DNA from: Cryptomeria japonica
Taxonomy: Eukaryota; Streptophyta; Pinopsida; Cupressales; Cupressaceae
Reading direction: 5' to 3'
NCBI RefSeq assembly: GCF_030272615.1
Contig: NC_081413.1
Coordinates: 603,448,709-603,512,708, forward strand
Length of the DNA: 64,000 bases
Part shown: positions 32,206-44,326 of the stretch, piece after piece
Layout of the letters: each line of letters starts with the position of its first letter
Position numbering within the stretch: position 1 is the first letter of the stretch
Position numbers and translations under genes: made by a program
Notes under the pieces: model-generated
Database searches by the model: none
What the model was told of the DNA's origin: nothing
Seen by the model: the letters and a program-made list of their open reading frames with translations, nothing else

Positions 32206-33705
32206 TGGTTGAACATAGAATATTACTGAGAGGGGATTGAATTAGTGGTTCCTAAGCTTTTTCTTTTTATGATCTAACTTCAGAATATCAGTTATTCACT
32301 TAACCACTAAACAGTCATACCGGTAATACAAGAAACAAAGCCAAAGAGATCATTCACACACAAGTAACTCACAACACCAAATTTATGAGGAAAACCCAAT
32401 ATGGGAAAAAGCTTGGTGAGAAAAGCTGCTAGAGACTATTGCTCCAATCCAACCTCATAGGTAAAACACTGACTTACAAAGATTTTGGGCACCAACCCCT
32501 ATCTTTTAGGGCACCAACCCAAGGAGCACCAACCCCTGCACCAAGCTTCAACTTGGTGATGTATATTTAAATAATATTTCAATATAATTAAGGCTTCTTT
32601 TTGCAAATGAATTCTACAACTTTTGATCAAATAACTCTCTGTCGGTTGATAGTCTTTTCTCCTCCACTAAAACTTACACTGCCGGTTTTGAGATTGTTGT
32701 CTCTGTTTCTTGACCTCTCTTATCTTTCTCTCCATCTCACACACGGTCTCTCAACACACTATGTCACACAAGGATGATGCCTACTCTGCCACACCTTACC
32801 GGTTGGGCTCAACTGCAAGACTATGATATTACTGATAGAATTCTCTCACCAGTTTGCTTGATCACACACACTGTAACTTTCTTAGAACTCCTTCTAAAGT
32901 TTTCTCCTTTCTCCCTCTCACTTTTCTTCTCTACTCAATCTTCATAGCATCAACAACCTTTCTATCTAGAGCTCTCATCTCTTATCTTATGATTTTTCCT
33001 ACCAGAGCATAATTAAAAAAACTTGAGCAGCTAGGGTTTCTTCTTTTTGACACAATCTTCATGAGATCCAATCCTACCTATCTTGGATCAGATTGATCAC
33101 CTGCACATTTTCTAGAAATGGTAATCTCAAATCAGTTCTTTTGTCACGAAATTAGTCAACACATAAAGTGCTTCAGAAGTTTTCTTTTCAAGGACTTCCT
33201 AAATCAGATTTCCCTTGCATAGATTCAAGTGCCAACTACTCTTTGATCTTCCTCTGTCATTCCTTCTTCCTCGAGCCACAATCAGTCAGATACAATCCTA
33301 TGATTTGTGTCTCCTCCATTAATGATGATTAACTGTTTCATCAACCCTGTCGATGAGGCTTCACCAGCCACAACATGTTTGCCACCTCTACTTCACATGG
33401 TGTCACAATGATCAAGTCATGGCCCACCAACACATAGTCGGTCCAACAAACACATACTAGTATATTCCTTTGCTAATAGAGTTTTCTTCTTTTGTTAATC
33501 AGTAGGGCATCCTGTACTAGTTGCACATCTTTACCTCTGGTGGTGTAAGACAACTTTAACATTCTACCTCTTCATCATAAACAAGCAACCATCCTTCAGA
33601 TCGGTTTGTACTTTACCAGTAGACCTTCATTATTTATGCTCATCTTATGTGTATCTTCATCATGTTGATTGACATCAATGACAACTTAGTGCCAAAATGC
33701 CAACA
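32206..33705 (-). repeat. 5' LTR of copia B (about 1,500 bp)
   Basis: Plus-strand ends are TGGTTGAACATAG and AATGCCAACA. It is inserted within the integrase tail of element D: the D frame stops at 33706 after SKAYRCY. Presumed target duplication ATAAC at 33706-33710; the other copy is lost in the deletion. The sequence differs from the C/D LTR family. Confidence 0.82.
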
Positions 33706-34430
33706 ATAACATCTATATGCTTTACTTTCATTAGAATAACAAAGAAAAATTCCTTCATCACATCTAGGATCAAATTTGCTAATGATATCATCTCTGTTGA
33801 TATAACATTTACTACCAAAGATTATGAAATACTTAACTGTAGGTGTACTACCAAACCATAATTCATATGGTGTCTTACTAGTTTCTCCTTTGATATGTAC
33901 TCTATTGAATGTATAAACCACTGTGCTCATTGCTTTTCTCAAGTAGATATGAGGTAGACTAGCTTCCATCATCATTGTTTTAGAAACATCCAAGATTGTT
34001 TTGTTCTTCCTTTCCACAACTCCATTCTACTAAGGTGTATGGGGAGTAGAAAATTGTCTCCTTATACCATGCTTCTCACAAAAGTTATTAAACTCATCAG
34101 ATGTGAATTATCCACCATGATCTGATCTTAAACATTTAATCTTCAGTCCTGTCTCTGTCCCAAATTTAGCCTTAAAGATTTTAAACTTTTCAAAAGCCTC
34201 AAATTTCTCACTTAGAAATGTAACCCATATCATTCTAGAATAATCATCAATGATTAGCATAAAATATCTATCACGTTGAAAACTTTTAACTCTAGTAGGG
34301 CCACACAAATTAGTATGAATAAGATCAAGAACATCATTATATTTCTCTTGTATACTCTTAAAAGAGGTTTTGACCTGTTTTCTTATTTGACATTATTTAC
34401 ATATCAGATTATAGAGCTTCACAATCTTAG
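33706..34430 (-). pseudogene. Copia D integrase, truncated by B
   Basis: Minus-strand frames show WLWHKRPCHVNFDC and DLIHTNLCGPTRVKSFQ, then DRYFMLIIDDYSRMIWVTFL. LRSDHGG is followed by a stop, then FCEKHGIRRQFS, NGVVERKNKTILDV, and the C-terminal FDPRCDEGIFLCYSNESKAY. It is the uninterrupted homologue of the stretch split by the solo LTR in element C and shows that empty site near 34103-34107. Stops occur within the conserved core, so it is inactive. Confidence 0.86.
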
Positions 34431-36061
34431 GGATATCTCTAACTACCTTAGTTGAACTAATCTTCACAATGCAATCAAAATTCACATGACATGGCCTTTT
34501 ATGCCATAGCCAACTCTCATCAATTTGTACAATCAAACATGTCTTCTCACCGGAATTTAAATGAAATATGTTACCTTTTGTTTGTGTACCGGTTGCAATC
34601 TCTGAACCAGATTTGTTAATGATTTTGCATTTTCCATCCTTGAACTATAATTGAAATCCCTTATGCACCAATTGTCCTACACTCAAAATATTATACCTCA
34701 AACCTTCAACATAATAAGCATTATCAATATTGTGCTTACCATCCAATGATATAGTTCCTTTTTTGTTGATCATACATGCTTTGTCATCTCCAAATCTAAC
34801 CAGTCCACCATCAAATTCTTACAAAGATAAAAACTTATTTTTATCTCCTGACATATGATGTGAACATCAACTATTAATTACCCATTCATCCTTGTCTTGA
34901 ATTTCAGTGGCAAGTTCCTCCTCTTCAGGTACATTCCCTTCTAGTGCCAGAACATCTTCCTTGATAGCCAAGAACACCCATTCCTTCCCATTGCCGAAAC
35001 CACTAGCAGAGCCTTCTGCCAATTCATCATCAGAATCAGTCACACCTTCCTCATCTTCTATGTAGCATGATTTATTTGTATTTTCCCTATACTTGTACTT
35101 GTTCTAATATCTAGGGTTAGGCTTAAAATATCTTCTAACTCTCTCTCTTCAAATCTGGAATTCCTTTCAAGACATCTAGATTCAAAATGACCAATCTTAT
35201 TACATGAAAAACATTTAAAAGATGCTTTTCCTTCATACTTACTTCCTACTAGTGCTTTAAGTACTCTTCTAGCAAATAGTGCTTCAAGTTACTCTAATTC
35301 TTCATCGTTTCTCTTCATATCATCCAATTCCCTTGCATATAAAGCTTTCCAATATTGCTTGCCAATTAATGATGCAGATGCATGAAAAGCAAGTTCAAAC
35401 TTCACAACTCTAGAGGGTCCAAATTCTTCAAGCTCAAAAGAAAATAATTTCCCAACCAGGGTATCTCTGTTGACAAAAGTATTAGCCATTGTTCTCAAAT
35501 CATTAATTGTAGTAGCCTTCATCTTGTAAGCCAGTGGTAGGGCTCTTAGAACTTTAGAAACAACTTCATCTTCACTCAAAGTTTCACCACAATATTGAAT
35601 TCCCTTAACAATCTCATTTACCCTTTCCATGAATGTAGTAATCCTTTCATCTTCGTCCATCTTCATGTTTTCATATCTTACCCGGTAACCATCAAGTCTA
35701 GCAATCTTCATAGTAGGGTCACCTTCATTAAGAGTCTACAACTTATCCCATATAGCCTTTGCTAATGATTTATCAGTTAATACCATTATTTGTGAATCAA
35801 AAAGTGCACAAAAGAGGGCTTCTCTTTCTCTACAATCATTCTCAATCTCCTTATCCAAGTTTTTGGAGGAGGGTTGCCAAATGCCGGATTATGAGGTTTA
35901 ACACCATTCTCTGTGATCTCCCAAATCTCCTTGCCAAGACATCTTAAATTAGTCTCCATATAAATCCTCCATACTTAGTAATTTATTCCATCAAGCCTAG
36001 GAATATCTCTCTGAAAGATAGCTCTAGATAAACTATATGAACTTGAACTATTAGTCACCAT
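34431..36061 (-). pseudogene. Copia D Gag, zinc knuckle and protease
   Basis: The minus-strand start is near 36061 (MVTNSSSSYS leader, then IPRLDGINY, a stop, and VWRIYMETNLRC). The Gag domain is open at 35711-35289 (LDGYRVRYENMKMDEDERIT, LPLAYKMKATTINDLR, RDTLVGKLFSFELEEFGPS). The knuckle CFSCNKIGHFESRC is complete at about 35185. The protease site is destroyed: its Asp codon reads Asn and the following Gly codon is a stop near 34870. YYVEGLRYNILSVGQLV and the integrase N-terminus follow. Closely similar to element C but with different lesions, so the two decayed independently. Confidence 0.85.
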
Positions 36062-36118
36062 AGGATCTTCCTCAAGTTGTTAAGCTTCTACAGAGAGGAC
36101 TAGATCTCTAATACCAAT

Positions 36119-37323
36119 TGTTAGATAGTTCAAATAACCGGAAGACAACTGAGAGGGGGGGTGAATCAATTGTCTCAGATTACCAGAACCTTAATCAATT
36201 AAAAATTTAATACCGGAACCCAAAACATTAATACCAAAATCCATAAACCAAATACTAGAATAGCAGATAAACCAATTAAGTATAAACAACAATCAGAGAA
36301 TAAATACCATCCATATGACACTAAGATTTATAAGTTGAAAACTTGGTAAAGGAAAAAACCACAATGGGAAGCCTACCCACAATCAAATAATACTTCTATA
36401 GTAATATGTGAATTACAATTGAGGGGCTTGTACTTGTAGGAAGGCCAACAGACTAGAGCGCACTGCTTATTACAAAAGGAGTCTCACTAACTACATAGAA
36501 ATCCATACTACAATTTGGAGAAGTGAATGAACAACAAAGATAACATCTTCTATGCCTGAGCACAGTTTTGATTAAGCTCAATACTGGAGGATTAAATCCT
36601 CTTACATAAACCAACTTGATCACCAATGATTGACCAAATCCTCTTGCTGAATGATTATTACATTATTCGCTCATTAAATCCCATGATAGGATCTATAATG
36701 AGATCTTACATCATATATATACAAACCCTCTACTATAAACAATCGGGTCAGTTACCAAACAATTAACCAATTACATAAATACAAAACATGTCGGCTAGGA
36801 CCAAACAAATAATATCCAACCCATAAGACATCTTGAAAACACATCGAGAGGTCCAATCCACACGTTACATTAAGATGGTCCATAACATAGACAATACCGA
36901 GACCCAATTTAGGTCCACATGCTAAAGCAATGATCTCAATCCACCAAGTCTCGAACATGATCACCATCAGCATCCTGAAACTCCACCAAAAGTCGCACCA
37001 ACACCACTTATGTAGCATCAAAGATCTTCATCAAAGCTTTGCCGGTGAAACCCTTGCCAAAACCACAAACCAAGCTTGCCAGTAAGCAGAATAGTGTCTG
37101 ATCACCAGAACAAAACCAAATGAATGAACATGAACCTGAATAAGCCAATTCCATAACCAAATCATACCAGAGCATACTGAATCATGCCAAATCCAATCCA
37201 ACCAAAAACCAAATAGCCTACCAGGACCAAAAGTGTGTCGGTAAAGTAGCCAAAAAAACTGGTGTTGACATCAATGACAAAACATCAATGCAACACATAA
37301 TTATTTCCTCCAAATGGCCAACA
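36119..37323 (-). repeat. 5' LTR of copia D (1,205 bp)
   Basis: Plus-strand ends are TGTTAGATAG and GGCCAACA. It is the same family as 23152-24361. The primer site inside it (about 36105-36116) is mutated to TGGTATTAGAGA on the minus strand. The outer flank CAAGG (37324) is internal sequence of copia F, so D is inserted in F. Confidence 0.87.
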
Positions 37324-37338
37324 CAAGGTTCCAACTTC

Positions 37339-37713
37339 CTAGTTCTTCTTAAAGATCTCATGTTCTTTTTCTCTGATCTTTTCTTCAGTTATCCTCCTTG
37401 CTTCAAGCTCTTGCCTCATCCTGATGGTTAGGGTTTCCAACTCTCTCCTCAGGTTTTCCTTCTCAGCATTCAGTTTTTCAACTTCAGTAACCAATGCATC
37501 CATGTTTGGCTCATCAAAAGAATTGTTTTCAATAAACTCCATCAATTGTTCTTCAAGCTCTCTTCTCTTAGCAAGTGAGGCTTTATACTTTCCTTTCAAT
37601 GTATCTAGGGCTTCCTCAGATTCTGCAAGTCGGTTAGACATCTCTCTATAACTCATATCCCCCACGATAGCATTAGGGATATTTCCCAAGCAGTTAAGCC
37701 TTAATGGAATTAG
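37339..37713 (-). CDS. Coiled-coil reading frame at the 5' end of copia F (truncated by D)
   Basis: An open minus-strand frame runs from the primer site to the D insertion. A likely start Met is near 37650 (MSYREMSNRLAESEEALDTL). About 105 residues follow, rich in Glu, Leu, Lys and Arg with a heptad pattern (ELEEQLMEFIE, VTEVEKLNAEKENLRREL, RMRQELEARRITEEKIREKE). It ends at a stop near 37339, just before the D LTR. There is no UBN2 Gag domain or zinc knuckle in what remains. It could be the N-terminal piece of an unusual Gag, a Gag whose first domain was deleted, or a separate coiled-coil protein of a non-autonomous element. It has no in-frame stop, unlike most frames here. Confidence 0.5.
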   Translation of the reverse strand, partial: LIPLRLNCLGNIPNAIVGDMSYREMSNRLAESEEALDTLKGKYKASLAKRRELEEQLMEFIENNSFDEPNMDALVTEVEKLNAEKENLRRELETLTIRMRQELEARRITEEKIREKEHEIFKKN

Positions 37714-37725
37714 GCTCTGATACCA
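37714..37725 (-). other. Primer binding site of copia F
   Basis: The minus strand reads TGGTATCAGAGC. It lies two bases inside the LTR edge at 37728. Confidence 0.87.
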
Positions 37726-37727
37726 AT

Positions 37728-38517
37728 TGATAAACTTATAAGGCACTGAGAGGAGGGGTGAATTAGTGCAAGAAAAAACCACAACACAAATCTGAACACC
37801 ACTTTAAATAAATTAGAGCTTAATAAACATAAAATAAATATCATGACATAAGCTAACACCCAATATATGGAGCTCCACATAACACAAAGAGTTATACATG
37901 GAGAGAAAACCATGGTGGGAGTTAATATCCACAAGATTCACTATCTACAAAATAGAAATCTTTGACCAGTTAAGGTGTTACTAATATGCCCGATTAGGAG
38001 AAGACCCTATTAGGAGTCACATGGTTAAGGGATTTACCTTAGCCCTGTTAAAAGATTTTCCCTATTAGGAGAAACCTCACAAGAGGATTTAGACTCAACT
38101 TAATGAGCTACCCTGTTAGGGGATTTACATTTTTAGGCCTGTTAGGACCTACCCAGTTAGGGGATTTGACTATTACAACTATTAGGAAAACAACAGTAAA
38201 ATGATCTGCATGTAGCACCTTTGTGTTTGATAAGATCCACTTCAGTTCTTCTCAATACATCAACAATATATCCATACAGAGCTTCTCAGATTACTGCACA
38301 ACCAAACTCAATATTCACTCTCGATCTCATGCTTCACCTCATACCTCATCACACTATTTATAAGAATCAACTTAGTCGGCTAACAACCTTGGAACAATTA
38401 CCTAGGTTCAATAAATCTAGTCAATCTTGCACTACATGCTTTACTTATGTCTGCCACCAACATAACAAATTAAAAATAAAATATTATGTGTATCGTTTAC
38501 TGATCTTAGTGACTTTG
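37728..38517 (-). repeat. 5' LTR of copia F, first segment
   Basis: Starts TGATAAACTTATAAGG and contains the C-tract motif (GAGAGGAGGGGTGAATTAG near 37746). It is rich in repeated CCTGTTAGG / GGGGATTT words (37975-38175). The LTR is interrupted at 38517 by element G and continues at 45702. Confidence 0.82.
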
Positions 38518-39908
38518 TGATGAATATTGATGAACAAGAAATACCCTAACTGGTACTGAGAGGAGAGGGTGAATCAGTACATACAAAGAAACTTCTCCAC
38601 AACTTATTAAGTTAAAGCAATGCTAACTGGTTGTCTTCATTACTGAACTTAACCATGGCATTACTAGTTAAACACAATAAGACTTCAGACAACATAAACT
38701 AGTAAAACTGAACACTTCAAATGTATTCAATACTTGATAACTACTTCACCCATAAACATATGCATGTGGTATATCAGCAATACCATAACCATTAGCTTTG
38801 CATGCATAATCACTCAAACAAAGAATACTTAATCATCACATGAAAAATGCACAACTCATGACACACAAATTTTTCACGTGTAAACCCAAATGGGAAAAAA
38901 CACGATGGGGATGAATACCCACAAGCTTGTTTTGAACTCTTTTGAAGCTCACTCTATTAGGAGCCTAGTTTGGTTAAAGACTTTACAATAAGGTTCTACT
39001 AGGAACTGATCCTGTTAAAGATCACCCGGTTAAGGGATGACTATATACCTTGTTAAAGGTTGAAACCATGTTAAAGGTTACCTTGCTAGATGATTTAAAG
39101 AACTCAATGAACTTGAGTCACCTAGTTAGAGGATTTACAGGAAGCCTATTAAAGCTACCCGACCAAGGGATTTTCCTTCTGTTGAAATGGTTAGAAGACA
39201 ACATGTACAACTCTGATCTGATAATAGCACTATATGCTAAGGCATGTCCTTTTGAGTTCCTCTACTCTACAATCACACTTTGTAGTTTTCACTCACTAGT
39301 CTGGCAAGTATCTCATCACTAGAATACACACACAACATTTGCCAACAACAACAATATCAAATCTCATCGACCTTATAGACAACAATTAGGTCGGTAACAC
39401 GAACCCTAAACCCTAAACATATTGGGTTTACACTTACAAGTAGTCCAATCCTGACAGTCCAAACACTTTTCATAGTATGAAACAATCTTAAACAGATCAC
39501 AAGTTATTCTACATCATCCATTCTTCACCGCACATAGAAATCAGTAACCTGCCACACTTTCTTCTCATACCACTAAGAAGAATGTTCATTCTTGAGGTAG
39601 ACATTTAATGTAGTCGATCTTCATATGCAAGATTTTCAAGGAAATCCTTCACGTGCATAAAACTGATGTGGCATCTTGATCTCATCCTCATCTCTTAGCT
39701 AACTCATCACAAAATACCATCGGTTGCATCACACAAGCAAGATTGCCAAACCAGAAACCCTAGAGTTGAGACTACCAACTGATAGTCACACTTAGTGAGA
39801 CCCTGACACTAGTTCACTACATCTCTTCATACTGGTTGACCTACACTTATTGACATCAATGATAACATACTTTGTCATATTATCATATTGGTTCATCATA
39901 TGCCAACA
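38518..39908 (-). repeat. 3' LTR of G (1,391 bp)
   Basis: Plus-strand ends are TGATGAATATTG and ATATGCCAACA. It is a clear copy of 44327-45696 with scattered differences. It contains GTTAAAGG / GTTAGGAG word repeats (about 38936-39185). Confidence 0.9.
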
Positions 39909-40200
39909 ATCTCCCCCTTTGGCATTGATGGAAATACTCAGTATATCATTGCAACTAAAAAAAATCATAGACCAGTGCATCTAAAATATCTTCATCTTAT
40001 ATCTTCTCCCCTATCATATATCTTCTCCCCCTTTGACAACAATGCCAAAGTGGAGACACAAGCTTCCATACTCCACTATGTTACTCCCCCTATGGAGTAG
40101 CATCCTTCAACACATCAATCTTGAAATATTTGTCACTGTAATACCTGACTGATGTGGAGCACACATCTATAGTTTAATTCATGAAGGGGAAAAACCCCTA
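39909..40200 (-). promoter_or_regulatory. 3' untranslated region of G with purine tracts
   Basis: On the minus strand GGGGGAG tracts lie at about 40087, 40028 and 39916. The last (CCAAAGGGGGAGAT) abuts the 3' LTR. Same arrangement as in E and D. Confidence 0.75.
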
Positions 40201-41770
40201 ATTCACCTCTCAAATAGGTAAATGTAGTCTTCGGTAAGGGCTTAGTGAATATGTCTGCTAGCTACTCCTTACGGGAAACATGTTGTAATATAACCTCTCT
40301 TTTTTGAACCTTCTCTTTCAAGAAATGATACTTAAGCTCAATGTGCTTAGTTCTAGCATGCAATACCAGATTCTTGGAAATATTGATTGCATTAGTATTG
40401 TCACAAAATATACTCACCAATTCAGATATAGGTACTTTGAAACCATTCAATACATGTGTCATCTAGATTGTTTGAGTGTAGTTCATAAATGCTGCCACAT
40501 ACTCCGCTTCAGCTGTAGACTAAGAAATACAGCTCTGCTTCTTGCTTGTCTAAGAGACTAGTCTTCCACCAAGAAAGAATGCTCCATCGGTTGTGCTCTT
40601 CTGGTCGTCCACATTACTTTCCCAATTTGCATCAATAAATACCTTGAGATTAAAATCACCATTGTATGGATACCACAATCCATAGTCAACAGTCCCTTTC
40701 AAGTATCTAAGAATCCTCTTGATTGCTACCAAGTGGGATTCTCTTGGACTTTTCTAAAAATGAGCTACTATGCCCACTATATGAGCAATATCTGGTCTAT
40801 TGTGTAGCTTATCAATCATTGATCGATACTCCTTCTCATTCACCAATACTGAATCATCTTCCTTAGTTAGTTTATAGCTGCTCACCATTGGTGGACCAAC
40901 TGGTTTGCTCTCCTCCATGCCAAAGGTCTTCAATACCTCTTTGACATACTTGGACTGGGTAATAAAGATACCCTCTTTCATTTGTTGAATCTGTAAACCA
41001 ATGAAGAACTTTATCTCTCAAATCAGAGACATTTCAAACTCTTTCTTCATGTCATCTGCAAAAGCATGAATCATTTTATCATTTCCTCCAAAGATTATGT
41101 CGTCTACAAATACTTCACAGATCAGAATCTGATCACCTTTAGATTTCAGGTAGATGTTGCTATCCTCACTTGTTCTCTGAAATCCTATCTTCACAAGATG
41201 AGAGTGTAACCATTCATACCATGCCCTAGGTGCTTGTTTTAATCTATATAGGGCTTTGTGTAATCTACACACCATGTTACTATCTTTTGATAAGGCAAAC
41301 CCATATGGTTGCTCAATATACACTTCCTCTTCTAGGATTCCATTCAAGAACATAGACTTCACATCCATATGATATACCTTAAATCCCTTGAATGTTGCAA
41401 ATGCAAGTAGCATTTGGACACCTTCCAGTCTAGCCATAGGAGCGAAGGTTTCTCCATAGTCTTCTCCCTCATTTTGAGCATATCCCTATCATACAAGTCT
41501 TGTCTTGTTCCTCACAATTGCGCCTTCTTCATTTAGCTTATTCCTGAAGACCCATTTGATACCTATGACATTCTTATGTTCCAGTCTAGGTACTAGGGAC
41601 CATGTTGCATTCTTTTCTATCTAGTCTAGCTCCTCTTCCATTGCCTTAACACAGTCTTCATCTATAAATGCTTCTCTGGAAGTCTTGGGCTCCAATTCAT
41701 AAATCATGTAAGTGTTTTCTTTCACTTTTCTTCTTGTGAGTATCCCTGCATCTTTATCTCCTATGATCTG
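40201..41770 (-). pseudogene. G reverse transcriptase and RNase H
   Basis: The minus-strand RT shows CVKAMEEELD with a following stop, TKWVFRNKL-type sequence, [20 protein letters not shown], and LYRLKQAPRAWYEWL. The catalytic FVDDIIFGG is at 41110-41084. KEGIFITQSKYVKEVLKTFG and MIDKLHNRPDIAHIVG follow. RNase H retains FIDANWESNVDDQKSTT, STAEAEYV, and FCDNTNAINISKN. It then has ARTKHIELKYHFLKEKV and LADIFTKPLP. Stops (for example after SLI, HF, VS, QTI and RKE) interrupt every segment. Several are TAG at Gln or Trp positions of the family. Not functional. Confidence 0.9.
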
Positions 41771-43012
41771 CTATAGATCATGATGTAGTTTCACATATCT
41801 AGGAATGACTCTAGCTAGTTCTGCTAGCTTTTCCTCTTCTTCTTGACTTACTTCTTCTTCTTCACCTACTGCAGCTTCTACCAGTACAGGAACACTGAGA
41901 TCTTTACTTGTTTCTTTCTTAACCAGTTCCCAGAAGGTTATACCCGGTTCATCTTCCACTTCCTCGCTGCAGGTTTCCTCAGGTTCCTCAGGGGATTCAT
42001 CAACCCTAACATTGATACTCTTGACAATTTTCTGTGTTTTATTGTTGTAGCACTTGAGACATTTTCTCTTAGTGGAATATCCTAGAAATATTCCTTCATC
42101 ACATTTAACATCAAACTTGCTTAGATGCTCACCTCTCTTGATGTAACAGTTACTACCAAATACTTTGAAATAACTCATTGTGGGAGTCTTCCTAGTCCAA
42201 TACTCATAAGGGGTTTTAACTCTACCTTTCTTGATGAGTACCCTATTCATAGTATAGACTACAGTGCTCACTACTTTTCTCCAAAAAGTGTGAGCAACCT
42301 TTCCTTGGATCAACATTGTTCTTGGCCGCTTCAACTACAATCATGTTATTCTTTTTTGCTATGCCATTCTATTGTTGTGTCCTTGGGGCATTCAACTGCC
42401 TCTTGATACCACTATCTTCACAGTTTTTGTTGAATTCATCAAAAGTGAATTCACCTACTTGATCAGTTCTTAGGCATTTTATCTTTTGACCACTTTCCTT
42501 CTCTACCAATGCTCTAAAGGCTTGAACTTTCCAAATGCCTCAGACTTGTCTTTCAAGAAGATGACCCACATCATTCTTGAGTAGTCATTAGTAAGAATCA
42601 TGAAATACCTATCCCCCTAAATACTTCTAGTTTTCATAGGACCACACAAATCAGTATGCACAAGATCAAGTATGTTTTCTACTGAAAAAGACTTACCTTT
42701 GAAAGTTGAGGAAGACATCTTCCCAAGTTGACATTCTCTGCACAAAGAATTCTCTAGTTTGTTCAGCAAAGGCAATCCTCTTACTACCTTGATCTTACTA
42801 ACCTTTACAATATTATCAAAGTTCATATGACAAATTCTCCTATGCCATATCCAACTGTCATCAAACTTCGCCATCACACACTGACTTATCTTAGCATTCA
42901 GTTGAAACAAGTTACCTCTGGTCTGCTTACCAGTGGCAATAAGTTCACCACTCTTTCCAATTATACTGCAGACTCCACCTTTGAACTCCAAAATGGGTCC
43001 TTTATCATTTAG
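41771..43012 (-). pseudogene. G integrase
   Basis: The first part (42991-42617) holds the zinc region WIWHRRICHMNFDN with CRECQLGK, and DLVHTDLCGPMKTRSI. A stop follows, then a decayed core with frameshifts where YFMILTNDYSRMMWV can still be read. From 42334 to 41771 the C-terminal part is open: FWRKVVSTVVYTMNRVLIK, TPYEYWTRKTPTMSYFKVFG, and FDVKCDEGIFLGYSTKRK. A long acidic linker rich in Glu follows (GEEEEVSQEEEEKLAELAR) before RT. Inactive; the family is certain. Confidence 0.88.
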
Positions 43013-43537
43013 CTAAGCAACACTCAATAGGTTATGCTTAAGACCTTCTACCCAGTAGACATCATCCACACTACTGTTTCCATTCAGTGAGATGGATCCT
43101 TTTCCTTTTACCAAGCATGGTGCATCCTTGCCAAATCTGACAACACCTCCATCATATTCTTCTAGAGATAGAAACTTTCTCCAATCACCTGTCATGTGGT
43201 GAGAACAACCACTATCAATAATCCACTCATTAGAGTTGTCAATGCGAGAGACAAGTGCTTTCTTATCAGACACTTATTCTTTTATAGCTACAAACACTAT
43301 GTCCTCATTCTCTTCATCCTCAGATTCTTCATCAATAACACCCTCATCCACTGTAACAAGACAATTTCTTTTATTTCCTCCTTTATACTTTCTAAACCTC
43401 TCTAGTTTATCCTTATTGTCATTGTTAGGATAATTAACAGCTATATGTCTTATCTTATTGCAGAAAAAACATTTTAAAGGAAGCTTACCTCTGTATTTTC
43501 TAGTGCCTTTTGGAAGTCTTGGTAAGAAGAGCTTCAA
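43013..43537 (-). pseudogene. G zinc knuckle and protease
   Basis: The knuckle reads CFFCNKIRHIAVNYP: the last Cys is Tyr, and a conserved Gly is Arg. An acidic stretch follows (EESEDEENEDIVFVAIKE), then a stop. The protease segment NEWIIDSGCSHHMTGDWRKF keeps an intact catalytic DSG. GVVRFGKDAPCLVKGKGSI and DVYWVEGLKHNLLSVA follow, ending at a TAG (43013) where Gln is expected. Together these would process the polyprotein. Confidence 0.87.
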
Positions 43538-44261
43538 ACTCCATCAGAATCATTTCATCATCCATACCTCTTCTTTGCATGGATTCATAACTGGTACTTA
43601 CTTATTTTCCTTTTCTGGTTGTTGCAACAGATGCTCTAAAAGCTGACTCAATCTTCTAAGCACTGCCATCATAGCTATTCAACTCATATGTAGTTAACTT
43701 TGCAATGATAGAGTCTAAGGATACCTTGGTTTTGTCAGTAGATCTTAGTTCCTGAATAGCAGCAACTCTGATTGCATAGATCGGTAACAATGATCTCAAA
43801 ACTTTACTGACAATGGTGGTATCAATTGTTCCACCAGTGCTCTTGATATCTCCAACAATAGTCTTAATCATTATGCCATATTGTTGAATGGTCTCACCTT
43901 CAACCATCCTCATGTCTTCAAATTTTCCTCTAAGGCTCTCTTCCTTAGCTTGCTTGACATGCTCATCACTGCCATAAATAGTTTCCAATGTGTCCCATAC
44001 ATCTTTAGGAGTGTCCTTATCTTGTACATCAATAAACTCAATATCAGACAAACTGCTAATAAGGGCTTCCATGACTTGCCTATTTTCTTGAATCTCTCTT
44101 TTCTGATCATTGGTTAGACTGCCAGTTGGGAATATATAGACAATCTTAACATAGCTCCAGTGTTGAGCACCCAAACTCTTGATATAGATCTTGATTCTAT
44201 CCTTCCATATTTTGAAGTTATCTCTATTGAACTTAGGACCTTCCCTTTTCATCATTAACAT
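43538..44261 (-). pseudogene. G Gag
   Basis: The start Met at 44261 lies about 60 bases from the primer site, and 201 open codons follow. The domain is UBN2-type: FNRDNFKIWKDRIKIYIKSL, KDVWDTLETIYGSDEHVKQA, RMVEGETIQQYGIMIK, VSKVLRSLLPIYAIRV, and LDSIIAKLTTYELNSYDG. It is close to the truncated Gag at the right edge of the window (element J), including the G(S/G)DEHV motif. A stop at 43656 and a frame change follow, before the knuckle. Confidence 0.88.
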
Positions 44262-44312
44262 AGGATCTTTTTCCTCAAGCGGTTAAGCTTATATCACTGA
44301 GGACGTGGAGTT

Positions 44313-44324
44313 TCTCTGATACCA
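44313..44324 (-). other. Primer binding site of G
   Basis: The minus strand reads TGGTATCAGAGA, one base from the canonical TGGTATCAGAGC. It lies two bases from the LTR edge at 44327. Confidence 0.85.
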
Positions 44325-44326
44325 AT

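Noticed and set aside
39398-39420. Telomere-like CCCTAAACCCTAAAC words
   Set aside because: Only two units, inside the LTR of G, and diverged in the matching 5' LTR near 45200. Not an interstitial telomere array.
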